A stretch of 64,000 bases of DNA from JAFDWI01 sp964449375 (GTDB lineage Bacteria > Actinomycetota > Acidimicrobiia > Acidimicrobiales > Iamiaceae): the NCBI GenBank assembly GCA_964449375.1, contig CAYVAS010000003.1:16893-80892 (forward strand), in the 5' to 3' direction. The notes beneath the pieces are model-generated. The model was not told the DNA's origin. It ran no database searches and worked only from the letters and a program-made list of their open reading frames with translations. Shown piece by piece: positions 17,251 to 25,915 of this stretch (positions are counted from its first letter, which is position 1; every line of letters begins with the position of its first letter). Both the position numbers and the translations under genes were made by a program.

Positions 17251-18621
17251 GTGACCGGCGAGAGCACCGCGCCGGCGACGGCGGAGCAGGACCGGAGTCC
17301 GGCCCTGGTCACCACCCGCGACCGCCCCCATTTTCCCGGCCTCGAGGGAATGCGGGCGGTGGCCGCATCGCTGGTCGTGCTGACCCACGCCACGTTCATC
17401 GCGGGAGACGAGCGCAGCGGGTTCCTCGCCCAGCCGGGTCGCTTCGGCGACGCCGGGGTGGCGATCTTCTTCACCCTGTCGGGTTTCCTGCTGTACCGCC
17501 CCTTCGTCGCCGCCCACCTCGACGGCCGCCCCCAGATGCCGGCTCTCGCCTTCTGGTGGCGGCGCATCCTGCGGATCTTCCCGTGCTACTGGTTGGCGCT
17601 CACGGTGCTGTGGGGCATCCACACCTTCGAGCCGTTCGGGTTCGTAATGGGGTTCGATCTGGGGCCGGACTGGTGGAAGTACTACCTGTTGTTGCAGATC
17701 TACGTGCCCGAACTGGGCCAGGGCGGCATCGCGCAGGCCTGGTCGATCTCGACCGAGATCAGCTTCTATCTGCTGCTTCCTCTCTGGGCCCTGCTGATCC
17801 GCGCGCTGTCGCGGCGGCGCCCCACGTCGTTCCGTCTGGAGATGGTCGGCATCGGCGTCCTGTTCGCGATCGGGTACCTGTCGCGCTGGTGGTTCAGCCA
17901 CTACACGGCCCTGGCGGTCCCCCGGATCCCGGGCCTGCTTCCCGACGGTGTCACCTGGCGGGCGGTGTCGTTCACCTGGCTCCCCAACCAGATCGACTTC
18001 TTCGCCATCGGCATGGCGGTGGCCGCCCTGCACGCCTGGGCCAGCCGCGAAGGCCGCCTCGAGCGGCTCGGACGATTCACCCGGTGGCCGACGCTGTGGT
18101 GGCTCGCCGCGTTCGGGGTGTACCTGATCATCACCTACGTGCTGGGAGACAACACCGCGGACTACAAGAGCGGCTACTGGCAGGCACGTTCGGTGCTCTA
18201 CGGCCTGCTCGGGCTGACCATGATCGTGCCGCTGGTCTTCGGCGACCAGACCAGAGGTCTGATCCGGCGCTTCGTCACCTGGAAGCCGATCTGGTGGGTG
18301 GGGGTCGTCTCCTACGGCTTCTACCTGTGGCACCTGAGCCTGATGGAACGGCTGGTCACCATGCCCAGCGCCTTCGGGGGGCCTCCCAAGTGGACCGGCA
18401 TCGGGAGCTGGCGACTCACCGACGCGAACGTGTGGGGCCTCATCGTCGGCGGGTTCGTGCTCGGACTCGCCGTTGCCGCAATGAGCTGGTATCTGGTGGA
18501 GAAGCCCTTGATGCGGTTCAAGGGGCTGGTCACCGGGCGCCTCATCCCAGGCCGCTTCCGCCGGGACGACGCCGCCTCCGACGTCAGCGCTTCTCGAGGA
18601 TCAACACCAGATTCCAGGTGA
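17251..18621 (+). CDS. Acyltransferase-3 membrane protein
   Basis: A 456-residue protein with GTG start 17251, 13 bases after the preceding gene. The conserved opening HFPGLEGMRAVAASLVVLTHATF carries the catalytic-type His at the end of helix 1. FFTLSGFLLYRPF and a basic loop (WRRILRIFPCYW) follow, then about ten helices in total and a short basic tail. As in OafA/YrhL proteins, it should acylate a surface glycan. Its last 38 bases overlap the convergent methyltransferase gene. Confidence 0.88.
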   Translation: MTGESTAPATAEQDRSPALVTTRDRPHFPGLEGMRAVAASLVVLTHATFIAGDERSGFLAQPGRFGDAGVAIFFTLSGFLLYRPFVAAHLDGRPQMPALAFWWRRILRIFPCYWLALTVLWGIHTFEPFGFVMGFDLGPDWWKYYLLLQIYVPELGQGGIAQAWSISTEISFYLLLPLWALLIRALSRRRPTSFRLEMVGIGVLFAIGYLSRWWFSHYTALAVPRIPGLLPDGVTWRAVSFTWLPNQIDFFAIGMAVAALHAWASREGRLERLGRFTRWPTLWWLAAFGVYLIITYVLGDNTADYKSGYWQARSVLYGLLGLTMIVPLVFGDQTRGLIRRFVTWKPIWWVGVVSYGFYLWHLSLMERLVTMPSAFGGPPKWTGIGSWRLTDANVWGLIVGGFVLGLAVAAMSWYLVEKPLMRFKGLVTGRLIPGRFRRDDAASDVSASRGSTPDSR

Positions 18622-19333
18622 CGACCTCGCGCACGCCGGGAACCTCGACCACCCAGCGGGCCCACCAGGGGTGATACCGCGGCACCGCCCGGATCAGGCG
18701 GGCGTCGGTGGCTTCCCGGGCCCACCGCAGCGCGTCGCCCACCGAGACCGCGAACAACGAGACGCCGAACCGGTTCTTGGCCGGTGTTCCGGTGCGGGTC
18801 TCGTAGCGCCGCGCGGCCTGCTCGCCTCCCAGGTAGTGCCAGGGGGAGGTTTCATGGCCTCCCCAGGGCGACAGCCAGTTCGTGAACGACAGGTACACGA
18901 TGCCCCCGGGTCGGGTCACCCGGACCATCTCGTCGGCCATCATCCAGGGGTCCGGCACGTGCTCGAGCACGTTGGAGGAGAAGGTGATGTCGAAGGATCC
19001 GTCCGCGAAGGGCATCTCCATGGCGCTGGCGATCGCGATGCCCGTGGGCGGTTCGCCCCGCCAGGTCAGCTCACCGTGGTCGTACTCGATCCCGTAACAG
19101 GTGGCGCCGGCAGTGCGCATCGCGCGGGTCATGTACCCCGCCCCGGTACCCACGTCGAGGGCGACCGACCCGGCGGGTTCGATGTGGTCCCGGATCTGGT
19201 CGACCATGTCGGCGGCGAGCATGTCGTAGAAGCCGTCCGGGTCGGTCTGTTCGGTGCGGAAGCCCTTCAACAGCCGGATCGATCGGGCCAGCGTCGCGCG
19301 GGAGTCGCGACCGGGAGAGTCTGTTCGCACCAT
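18584..19333 (-). CDS. SAM-dependent methyltransferase (class I)
   Basis: A 249-residue protein with a seven-strand methyltransferase core. Motif I is ALDVGTGAGYMTR near residue 75, an acidic residue ends strand 2 (GIEYDHGEL), and motif IV reads SSNVLEHVPDPW. The C-terminal part (YHPWWARWVVEVPGVREV) is hydrophobic and may contact membrane. It resembles methyltransferases in polysaccharide clusters, and by context may methylate a sugar or lipid-linked sugar. Start ATG 19333 precedes the first conserved segment; an earlier in-frame start would run over the promoter of the divergent lipase. Confidence 0.82.
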   Translation of the reverse strand: MVRTDSPGRDSRATLARSIRLLKGFRTEQTDPDGFYDMLAADMVDQIRDHIEPAGSVALDVGTGAGYMTRAMRTAGATCYGIEYDHGELTWRGEPPTGIAIASAMEMPFADGSFDITFSSNVLEHVPDPWMMADEMVRVTRPGGIVYLSFTNWLSPWGGHETSPWHYLGGEQAARRYETRTGTPAKNRFGVSLFAVSVGDALRWAREATDARLIRAVPRYHPWWARWVVEVPGVREVVTWNLVLILEKR

Positions 19334-19433
19334 CGTGGCGACGATAGTCGTGGCACCCGGCTGCGCCCGGAAGCGCCCGGCCACCTCCGAGTGGTGAACA
19401 CCGGTGTACCCGGACACGTGTAGGGTCCGCCGG

Positions 19434-20921
19434 ATGAACAACGGGATGCTCCGCCGATGCCGAGTCCTGGTCGCCGTGGTCCTGGTGGCGGCGACGGCAC
19501 TCGCCTCGCCCACGGGCGCGACGCCCACCGTTGGAGCTGCTCCGGCGTACGTGGAGTTCACCGGAACCGTCGACGAGTTCTACCAGGTTCCCGACCCGTT
19601 GCCCCCGGGTGCACCTGGCGAGTTGATCCGTGTCCAGCCGATCTCCTCCGACGCCGCCCGGACCACCGTGCGGATCATGTACCACTCGGTGGACGGCGCC
19701 GGCCAGGACCGGGCGGTGACGGGCAAGATCACCTACCCGAACGCGCCCGCCCCGACCGGGGGATGGCCGGTGATGACGATCGCCAACGGCACCATCGGAC
19801 TGGGTTCCCAGTGCGCTCTCAGCCGCCACGACTCCTCGGTGTACGACTTCGGCATCGGGGGCGTCGCCGTGGCATCGGACTACATCGGTACCGGCCCACC
19901 CGACGAGGTCCAGGCGTACCTGGGCCGGGCCAGCGAGGCGCACAGCGTGCTCGACGCCGTGCGCGCCGCCCAGAACCTGGCCGCGACCGGCGCCGGCTCC
20001 GAGGTGGTCGTCCTGGGTGGGTCCCAGGGTGGGCACGGAGCGTTGGCCACCAACGAACTGGCGGCGTCCTACGCCCCCGAGCTCGACGTCCGGGGCACGG
20101 TTTCGTTGGCGCCGGCAGCCGTGTTCGACCGCACCTACGGTCCGCTGGACGAGGTCGTGACCACGGTGATCACGGCGATGGGGCTGGTGGCGCTCGCGTC
20201 CGAGCACCCCGAGATCGTCCTGTCGGACTACGCAGGCCCCGCGGGCCTGGCGGCGCTCGATCAGATCCGCACCCAGTGCCGGAACGACATCATCGGCACC
20301 GTGCTGGGGGTGCCCGGCGGCATCTTCACCAACGATCCCCGCGACACCGAGCCGGCGAAGTCGATCATGATGGCCAACGACGTGGGCCATGTCGCCGCCC
20401 CCTCGCCGGTGCTGTTGATCCAGGGCACCGCGGACGACCTGGTGTCGCCACTGCGCACCGACGATCTGTTCGCCCGGATGTGTGACGCCGGGCAGGTCAC
20501 CGAGTACGTGATCGTGCCGGGGGCGACCCACGACGACGTGACCCAGCTCTCGATGGACCAGATCCAGCCGTGGCTCGCGGATCGGCTCGCGGGGCTCGCA
20601 CCGACCGACGACTGCGCGGCCGCTCCCCCACCCACCAATTCGACGGTTCCGACGACCACGGTCCCGTCCTCGGTGACCCCCACCAGTGTCGAGTCCACGA
20701 CCACGACCACCGATCCTGCCCCGGACCCGACCACGACGCAGATCGCCGGTGCGACCACCGCTCCGGAGGGCCACGGACCCCAGCGTCCCGACCCGACGTC
20801 CGGTGAACTGGCCGCGACCGGATCGGCCCTCGGTGCGCTGGGCGCCGCGGCCGCCGGTCTCGTGGCCGCCGGGGTCGTCCTGGTCGCCGCGGCGCGGCGT
20901 CGCTTCAGCCGACCGGGATGA
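19434..20921 (+). CDS. Secreted lipase (LIP family) with LAATG sorting-like tail
   Basis: A 495-residue exported hydrolase. The N-terminus (RRCR then VAVVLVAATALASPTGA) is a signal peptide with a probable cleavage after an AxA-type site. The alpha/beta-hydrolase triad is visible: Ser in VVLGGSQGGHG, Asp in QGTADDLVSP and His in PGATHDDV. A Thr/Pro-rich linker of about 70 residues is followed by LAATG, a hydrophobic helix and a basic RRRFSRPG end, the plan of sortase substrates; LAxTG is the class E sortase motif. It would split lipid esters at the cell surface. No sortase gene is in the window. Start ATG 19434 fits the signal peptide best. Confidence 0.85.
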   Translation: MNNGMLRRCRVLVAVVLVAATALASPTGATPTVGAAPAYVEFTGTVDEFYQVPDPLPPGAPGELIRVQPISSDAARTTVRIMYHSVDGAGQDRAVTGKITYPNAPAPTGGWPVMTIANGTIGLGSQCALSRHDSSVYDFGIGGVAVASDYIGTGPPDEVQAYLGRASEAHSVLDAVRAAQNLAATGAGSEVVVLGGSQGGHGALATNELAASYAPELDVRGTVSLAPAAVFDRTYGPLDEVVTTVITAMGLVALASEHPEIVLSDYAGPAGLAALDQIRTQCRNDIIGTVLGVPGGIFTNDPRDTEPAKSIMMANDVGHVAAPSPVLLIQGTADDLVSPLRTDDLFARMCDAGQVTEYVIVPGATHDDVTQLSMDQIQPWLADRLAGLAPTDDCAAAPPPTNSTVPTTTVPSSVTPTSVESTTTTTDPAPDPTTTQIAGATTAPEGHGPQRPDPTSGELAATGSALGALGAAAAGLVAAGVVLVAAARRRFSRPG

Positions 20922-21738
20922 CCTGACCGTCCGAGCCCAGGACGACCACGCCGTCGAAGTGTTCGGCGGCCAGGTCGCACCACTCCTGTTCCGAGCCGGG
21001 CGCGGGCGCCGGCACCATGTGGGTCATCACCAGCGTGCCCACCCCGGCACGGGCCGCGGTCTGGGCGGCGGAGCTCACCGAGGAGTGGTAGTCGAGGATG
21101 TCGGTGAAGCGCTGGTAGCCGATCGGTCGGATGAGGTCGTCGCGCACCACCGTCTGGACGAACACGTCGGCGTCACGGCACAGCTCGTCCAGGGTGGCAC
21201 AGGCGATGCCGTCACCTCCGAGCACCACCACCGCGCCGCGATGCTCCACCCGGTAGCCCACGGTGGGTTCCACCGGCCGGTGGTCGGTGCGGCCCACCGA
21301 CACCTGGAGGTCCCCGATGGTGAGGGCGGCTCCGGGTTCGATCTCGTGCACCTGCAGGTCGGGAGGACCGGTGAGGTCCTCGTGGTGAGCGAGTCGGTAG
21401 GACACGTCCGGCGCCAGCATCGCCGTCATCCCCTCCACCACTGCCCGGGTCCCGGGCGGTCCGTACACGGCGAGGGGCCGCGCCTCGGGCGCGGTCACCC
21501 AGGCGGTGGTGACCACGTCGTTGAGGTCACAGATGTGGTCGCTGTGCAGGTGGGTGAGCAGCACCGCGTCGATGCCGGCAGCGGGCACCCCTGCCGCGGC
21601 GAGGCGTAGCAGCACGCCGCGCCCGGCGTCCACGAGCACGACGGTGTCGTCGGTCTGGATCAGGGTGGCAGGACCGGCTCGGTGAGGGTCCGGGATCGGG
21701 CTTCCGGTACCCAGCAGGGTGACGCGCAGATTCGGCAT
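20905..21738 (-). CDS. Metallo-beta-lactamase-fold hydrolase (RNase Z-like)
   Basis: A 277-residue MBL-fold protein. LLGTGSPIPDP opens the fold, VLVDAGRG ends strand 2, and THLHSDHICDL is the HxHxDH metal motif near residue 62. A further His lies in TDHRPVEPTVGYR, Asp in LGGDGIACA takes the bridging position, and a late His in VMTHMVPAP closes the site. This is the layout of the RNase Z/arylsulfatase-like branch. The long exosite of true tRNase Z is not evident, so a general phosphodiesterase or other hydrolase is as likely. Its end overlaps the convergent lipase gene by 17 bases. Confidence 0.83.
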   Translation of the reverse strand: MPNLRVTLLGTGSPIPDPHRAGPATLIQTDDTVVLVDAGRGVLLRLAAAGVPAAGIDAVLLTHLHSDHICDLNDVVTTAWVTAPEARPLAVYGPPGTRAVVEGMTAMLAPDVSYRLAHHEDLTGPPDLQVHEIEPGAALTIGDLQVSVGRTDHRPVEPTVGYRVEHRGAVVVLGGDGIACATLDELCRDADVFVQTVVRDDLIRPIGYQRFTDILDYHSSVSSAAQTAARAGVGTLVMTHMVPAPAPGSEQEWCDLAAEHFDGVVVLGSDGQVIPVG

Positions 21739-21791
21739 GGGCGCACGCTAGATACTGCGAGGTCGACCGTCAATAGTTACGATGGGGTGGC

Positions 21792-23594
21792 TCACGAGAA
21801 GGCCAGACCCTCGAAGTCACCCGAGGAACGCCACGCGGCGATGTGATCGAAGAACGCCACCGGCCCCTGGGGGTGGCCGCCGGCCATGATCCCGTCACGG
21901 ATCTCGATCTCCTGGCCCTCGTTGTTGTAGTAGCCAGGGGTGCAGTCGGGGCCTCCCAGGATCCCCGAGGTGTTGGTCGTGACCAGCTCCACCCAGGCGT
22001 CTTCGGCCTCTTCGGTGACCTCCACGGTGGTCGCACCGGTCGTCTCGGCGTGTTCGACGATGCGCGACACGGTCGTCGCGGCATCGGTGAGGTTGTGGGT
22101 GATGTTCGAGATCAGGTTCGCGCCCTGGCTCATCCCGATGATGAACAGGTTCGGAAAACCGTGGACATGGTTGCCGTGCAGGGTGCGCATGCCCGCTTCC
22201 CAGTGCTCCGACAGGCGCCTGCCGTTGCGCCCGGTCACGTCGAACCCCCAGCGGCGCTGGGTCCGGGTGCCGACCTCGAAGCCGGTGGCGAACACGAGCA
22301 GGTCGACCTCGTGGTGTCGGTCCCCCACCCACACACCGGTCTCGTCGATGGCCCGCACACCCTGGCCGTCGGTGTCGATCAGGTGCACGTTGGGGCGGTT
22401 GTAGGTCTGGAGGTACTCGTCGTGGAAGCAGGGTCGCTTGCAGAGCTGCCGGTACCAGGGCTTGAGCGCCTCGGCGGTCTCGGGGTCCTCCACGATCGCG
22501 TCGACCCGGGCCCGGATCTCGTTCATCTTCTCGTCGTCGGATTCCTCATAGGCCCGCCGGAGCAGCTCGCCGAAGTCGTCGGGTTCGGCACCGGCGCCGA
22601 CCATGTCGACGACGCGGTCGCGGATCCGCTTGGCGATGTCGGTCCAGCCGTCCTGGACCAGGTCCACGTCGGTGAACCCGCCGGTCTGCAGGATCGTGAA
22701 GTTGCGTCGCCACTCCTCCTGCCAGCCCGGCTGCAGGGTCGCGAACCACTCCGGGTCGAGCGGACGGTTGTTGCGTTCGTCGATCGCGGACGGGGTGCGC
22801 TGGAACACGTACAGGGTCTGTGCGTCGCGTCCCAGCGCGGGGATGCACTGGACCGCGGTGGCGCCGGTGCCGACGATGCCCACGCGCTTGTCGGCCAGCT
22901 CGACCATCGGGGCGCCCTCGGGGTCACCACCGGTGATGGCGTAGTTCCAGCGGCTCGCCAGGAACATGTCGCCCTCGAACTGGTCGAGGCCCGGGATCCC
23001 GGGGAGCTTGGGCCGGTCCAGGGGCCCCATGCCCAGGGTCACGTACCGGGCGCGCAACTCGTCGCCACGGTCGGTGTGCACGATCCAGCGGGCGGCCTCG
23101 GCGTCCCAGGACATCGCGGTCACCGAGGTCGAGAACAGGGCGCCGTCGTAGAGCCCGTAGTGCTTGGCGATGCGCTGGGCGTGGGCCTGGTTCTCGGTGC
23201 CGTAGGTGTACTTGCGCGACGGCATGTAACCGGTCTCCTCGAGCAGCGGCAGGTACACCATCGAGGCGGTGTCGCACATGGCGCCCGGGTAGCGGTTCCA
23301 GTACCAGACCCCGCCCACGTCTCCGGCCTTGTCGATCAGGGTGATGCGCTCCAGGCCGGCCTCGCGCAACGCGGCCGCGGTCACCAGGCTGCCGAATCCG
23401 GCGCCGACGCAGACCGCGTCGACCTCCTCGTGGCGGGGCGGCCGGTCGCCGACCGGGGTGTAGGGGTCGGCGGCGAGGTCGGCGAAGCGTCCGGTGACCT
23501 CGATGTACTGGTCGTTCCCGTCGGGCCTGAGCCGCTTGTCCCGTTCGGCCCGGTACCGCTCCCGCAGAGCCTGGTGGTCGATGTCGGCGCTCAT
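21792..23594 (-). CDS. Flavin-dependent monooxygenase, Baeyer-Villiger type
   Basis: A 600-residue two-Rossmann flavoprotein. VCVGAGFGSLVTAAAL binds FAD near residue 60, VGIVGTGATAVQ binds NADPH near 240, and VFATGFE completes the class B pattern. The Baeyer-Villiger fingerprint FxGxxxHxxxW is present as FEGDMFLASRW, but the conserved His is Leu, which is unusual. Enzymes of this type insert oxygen into ketones such as steroid or cyclic ketones. ATG 23594 was chosen; an upstream in-frame start would cross the shared promoter region. It is divergent from the sterol-desaturase-like gene across a palindromic operator. Confidence 0.85.
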   Translation of the reverse strand: MSADIDHQALRERYRAERDKRLRPDGNDQYIEVTGRFADLAADPYTPVGDRPPRHEEVDAVCVGAGFGSLVTAAALREAGLERITLIDKAGDVGGVWYWNRYPGAMCDTASMVYLPLLEETGYMPSRKYTYGTENQAHAQRIAKHYGLYDGALFSTSVTAMSWDAEAARWIVHTDRGDELRARYVTLGMGPLDRPKLPGIPGLDQFEGDMFLASRWNYAITGGDPEGAPMVELADKRVGIVGTGATAVQCIPALGRDAQTLYVFQRTPSAIDERNNRPLDPEWFATLQPGWQEEWRRNFTILQTGGFTDVDLVQDGWTDIAKRIRDRVVDMVGAGAEPDDFGELLRRAYEESDDEKMNEIRARVDAIVEDPETAEALKPWYRQLCKRPCFHDEYLQTYNRPNVHLIDTDGQGVRAIDETGVWVGDRHHEVDLLVFATGFEVGTRTQRRWGFDVTGRNGRRLSEHWEAGMRTLHGNHVHGFPNLFIIGMSQGANLISNITHNLTDAATTVSRIVEHAETTGATTVEVTEEAEDAWVELVTTNTSGILGGPDCTPGYYNNEGQEIEIRDGIMAGGHPQGPVAFFDHIAAWRSSGDFEGLAFS

Positions 23595-23664
23595 GTCGAT
23601 CGTTGCGTTCCCCTGGTCTCGAGTCGCGCCCGCGTCGCGGTGGCTGAGCCGATGCTCACCCATT

Positions 23665-23682
23665 CTTGACCCGCCGGTCAAG
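23665..23682. promoter_or_regulatory. Palindromic operator CTTGACC-N4-GGTCAAG
   Basis: A perfect 7-4-7 inverted repeat in the 175-base divergent region between the monooxygenase (start 23594) and the sterol-desaturase-like gene (start 23770). It probably binds a dimeric regulator controlling both genes. No regulator gene is adjacent. Confidence 0.5.
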
Positions 23683-23769
23683 TGGCGTCGGCCACAGCGC
23701 TCCCGGACCTGCGGCTCTCTAGACTCACGGGTTGGTTCGTTCGCGTCCACGAATGGGGGCAGCACAGGC

Positions 23770-24948
23770 GTGGCCAGGCTCGAGGTCCTTTCCATCCCGA
23801 TCTACTTCGTGACCATGGGCGCCGAGTACGCGCACCATCGTCGCCGCGCCGAGCGGGGCATCGAGTCGGCCGGCAACTACGAGCTGCGCGACACCCTCAC
23901 CAGCCTCACGATGGGCACGCTGAGCCTGGTCGTGCCGCTGGTGTCGCCCCGGTTCATCGACCCCATCACCCCCGGAAAGGGTCGCTACGGGCGCTACCTG
24001 GTGGGCGGCACGATCGCCGCGATCGCCGCCACCAGCGCCGCGGACGCCTACCTGCGCCGCACCGAGGACGTCGAGGATTCCGGGGGCGACGCCGCTCCGG
24101 GTCCGGGCGCGGATGCAGCGTCAGGCGCGACGCCGGTGGCGAATCGGCGGCGTCGGGTGCCGCGCCGCTGGCGGCGTCTGGCCCGCAAGGTGGCCCGCGT
24201 CGGCGGGGTCGCGTCGATCGCGGGAGGCGTGGTGACCGCGACGACCACCTGGGCGAACCTGATCAAGCCGCACCGGATGTGGCGCAACCGGGTCCTGCCG
24301 GATCTGGGAACCGGGGTGCTGGGTTGGGCCGTGGCCCTGGTGGGCTGGGACTTCATCTACTACCTGAACCACCGGTTGTGGCACTCGACCCGCTTCATGT
24401 GGGCCAATCACGTGATGCACCACTCCAGTGAGCGCTACAACCTGTCGACCGCGCTCCGCCAGGCCACCACCGATCCGCTGCTGCTGCCCGTGCCCTACAC
24501 GGGCTTGAGCCTGCTGGGGGTCCGCCCCGAGCTCGTCGCCACCTCGCGGTCGTTGAACCTGCTGTACCAGTACTGGATCCACACCGACGCGATCGACCGC
24601 CTGGGGCCCTTCGAGGAGTTCGCCAACACCCCCTCGCACCACCGGGTCCACCACGGTTCGGACCAGCGCTACATCGACCGCAACCACGGCGGCATCCTCA
24701 TCGTGTTCGACCGCCTGCTCGGCACGTTCACCCGCGAGGACACCACCCCCACCTACGGGCTCACCAAGAACATCGAGACCTTCAACCCACTGCGGGTCAT
24801 CACCCACGAGTACGCCGACATCCTGCGCGACGTCGCCGACTCGGACAACTGGACCGACCGGCTCTCGTTCACGTTCCGGGGACCGGGGTGGGCCTATGAG
24901 CGGCACCGCCGCGCCACCACCGGGGACCCGGTGGGGGTCGGCGGCTAG
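23770..24948 (+). CDS. Sterol desaturase/fatty acid hydroxylase-like di-iron membrane protein
   Basis: A 392-residue protein with GTG start 23770 (VARLEVLSIPIYFVTMG). The His clusters of the family are complete: HRLWH, then HVMHH, then HRVHH with the preceding HH, all in the second half. Four or more hydrophobic segments place the di-iron site at the cytoplasmic membrane face. A roughly 70-residue insert rich in Ala, Arg and Gly (near residues 95-165) separates the first two helices from the catalytic part. Such enzymes hydroxylate or desaturate C-H bonds of sterols or lipids with O2. Pairing with a divergent flavin monooxygenase suggests a shared oxidative lipid pathway. Confidence 0.86.
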   Translation: MARLEVLSIPIYFVTMGAEYAHHRRRAERGIESAGNYELRDTLTSLTMGTLSLVVPLVSPRFIDPITPGKGRYGRYLVGGTIAAIAATSAADAYLRRTEDVEDSGGDAAPGPGADAASGATPVANRRRRVPRRWRRLARKVARVGGVASIAGGVVTATTTWANLIKPHRMWRNRVLPDLGTGVLGWAVALVGWDFIYYLNHRLWHSTRFMWANHVMHHSSERYNLSTALRQATTDPLLLPVPYTGLSLLGVRPELVATSRSLNLLYQYWIHTDAIDRLGPFEEFANTPSHHRVHHGSDQRYIDRNHGGILIVFDRLLGTFTREDTTPTYGLTKNIETFNPLRVITHEYADILRDVADSDNWTDRLSFTFRGPGWAYERHRRATTGDPVGVGG

Positions 24949-24955
24949 CCGGCGG

Positions 24956-25828
24956 TCACGTCGAGGGCCCGAGCCGCTCGCGGACCGCCGGCACGACCCC
25001 GGTGGCGAACCGGTCGAGCTGGTCCTCGCCCTCGCCCCAGAACACGAAGGTGTCGAAGCCGAGGTCGTCGACGAGCCCGACGATCTGATCGGCCCACTGG
25101 TCGACCGGGCCCGCGAAGGGTCCGTTGCTGGACCCGGTGGTGACCGTGCCGTTGATGTTGAGGATCCGCCGCACGTCGCGCCGATCCCGTCCCGCGGCGT
25201 CGATCGCGTCGTCGAGACGGGCCGACATGGTCTTGATGACGTCGAGATCACCCTGGAACGACGGCACCCAGCCGTCCGCCACCCGCCCGGCGAGCGCGAG
25301 CGCCCGGGGGCCGTAGACCCCGAGCCAGATCCCGATCGGTCGGCTCGGCACGGGGCCGGAGTGGGCCCCGCCGAGGCGGTAGTGCTCACCGTCGAAGCGG
25401 AGGTTGCGCTCGCCGCTCCACACCTTTCGGATCACCGTGATCGCCTCTTCCAGGGCGTCCAGTGATTCGCCGGGGCTGCGACGGGGCCCGCCGTAGGCCT
25501 CGATGGCGTCCCAGAAGGCCCCGGCACCGAGGCCGAGGTCGAAGCGTCCGCCGCTGAGCAGATCGATCGTGGCGGCGGTCTTGGCCATGACCGAAGGTGG
25601 ACGCAGCGGCAGGTTCGCCACATCCGGAAAGATGCCGATGGTCTCGGTGGACGCGGCGATCATCGCCATCAACGACCAGCTCTCCACATAGCGCCGCTGG
25701 TAGGGATGGTCCTGGATCCCGATGTAGTCCAGGCCGAGCTCTTCGGCCCGACGGGCGGTCTCGATCAGCGGATCGGCGGCGTTGGGGACGAGGAAGTACC
25801 CGAAACGGGGGCCGGTGGAAGCGGTCAT
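24956..25828 (-). CDS. LLM-class (luciferase-like) F420-dependent oxidoreductase
   Basis: A 290-residue TIM-barrel protein. Motifs along the barrel include GLDYIGIQDHPYQ, TIGIFPDVANLPLRPP, LGLGAGAFWDAIEAYGG and PIGIWLGVYGPRAL, typical of the bacterial luciferase-like family whose actinobacterial members use F420 or FMN. The preference for F420 is inferred from the host group. The substrate is unknown; the upstream catabolic genes suggest lipid or xenobiotic oxidation. It ends eight bases from the convergent desaturase stop, leaving almost no intergenic space. Length is at the short end for the family. Confidence 0.87.
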   Translation of the reverse strand: MTASTGPRFGYFLVPNAADPLIETARRAEELGLDYIGIQDHPYQRRYVESWSLMAMIAASTETIGIFPDVANLPLRPPSVMAKTAATIDLLSGGRFDLGLGAGAFWDAIEAYGGPRRSPGESLDALEEAITVIRKVWSGERNLRFDGEHYRLGGAHSGPVPSRPIGIWLGVYGPRALALAGRVADGWVPSFQGDLDVIKTMSARLDDAIDAAGRDRRDVRRILNINGTVTTGSSNGPFAGPVDQWADQIVGLVDDLGFDTFVFWGEGEDQLDRFATGVVPAVRERLGPST

Positions 25829-25915
25829 GGGGTGCGGTCCCTTTCCGCGGCGCCGTCGTTGCGAGCGCCGCTCGCTCGGTTCGGACCCTATCGTCGCCTC
25901 CGGCCGGCGTGGGGC

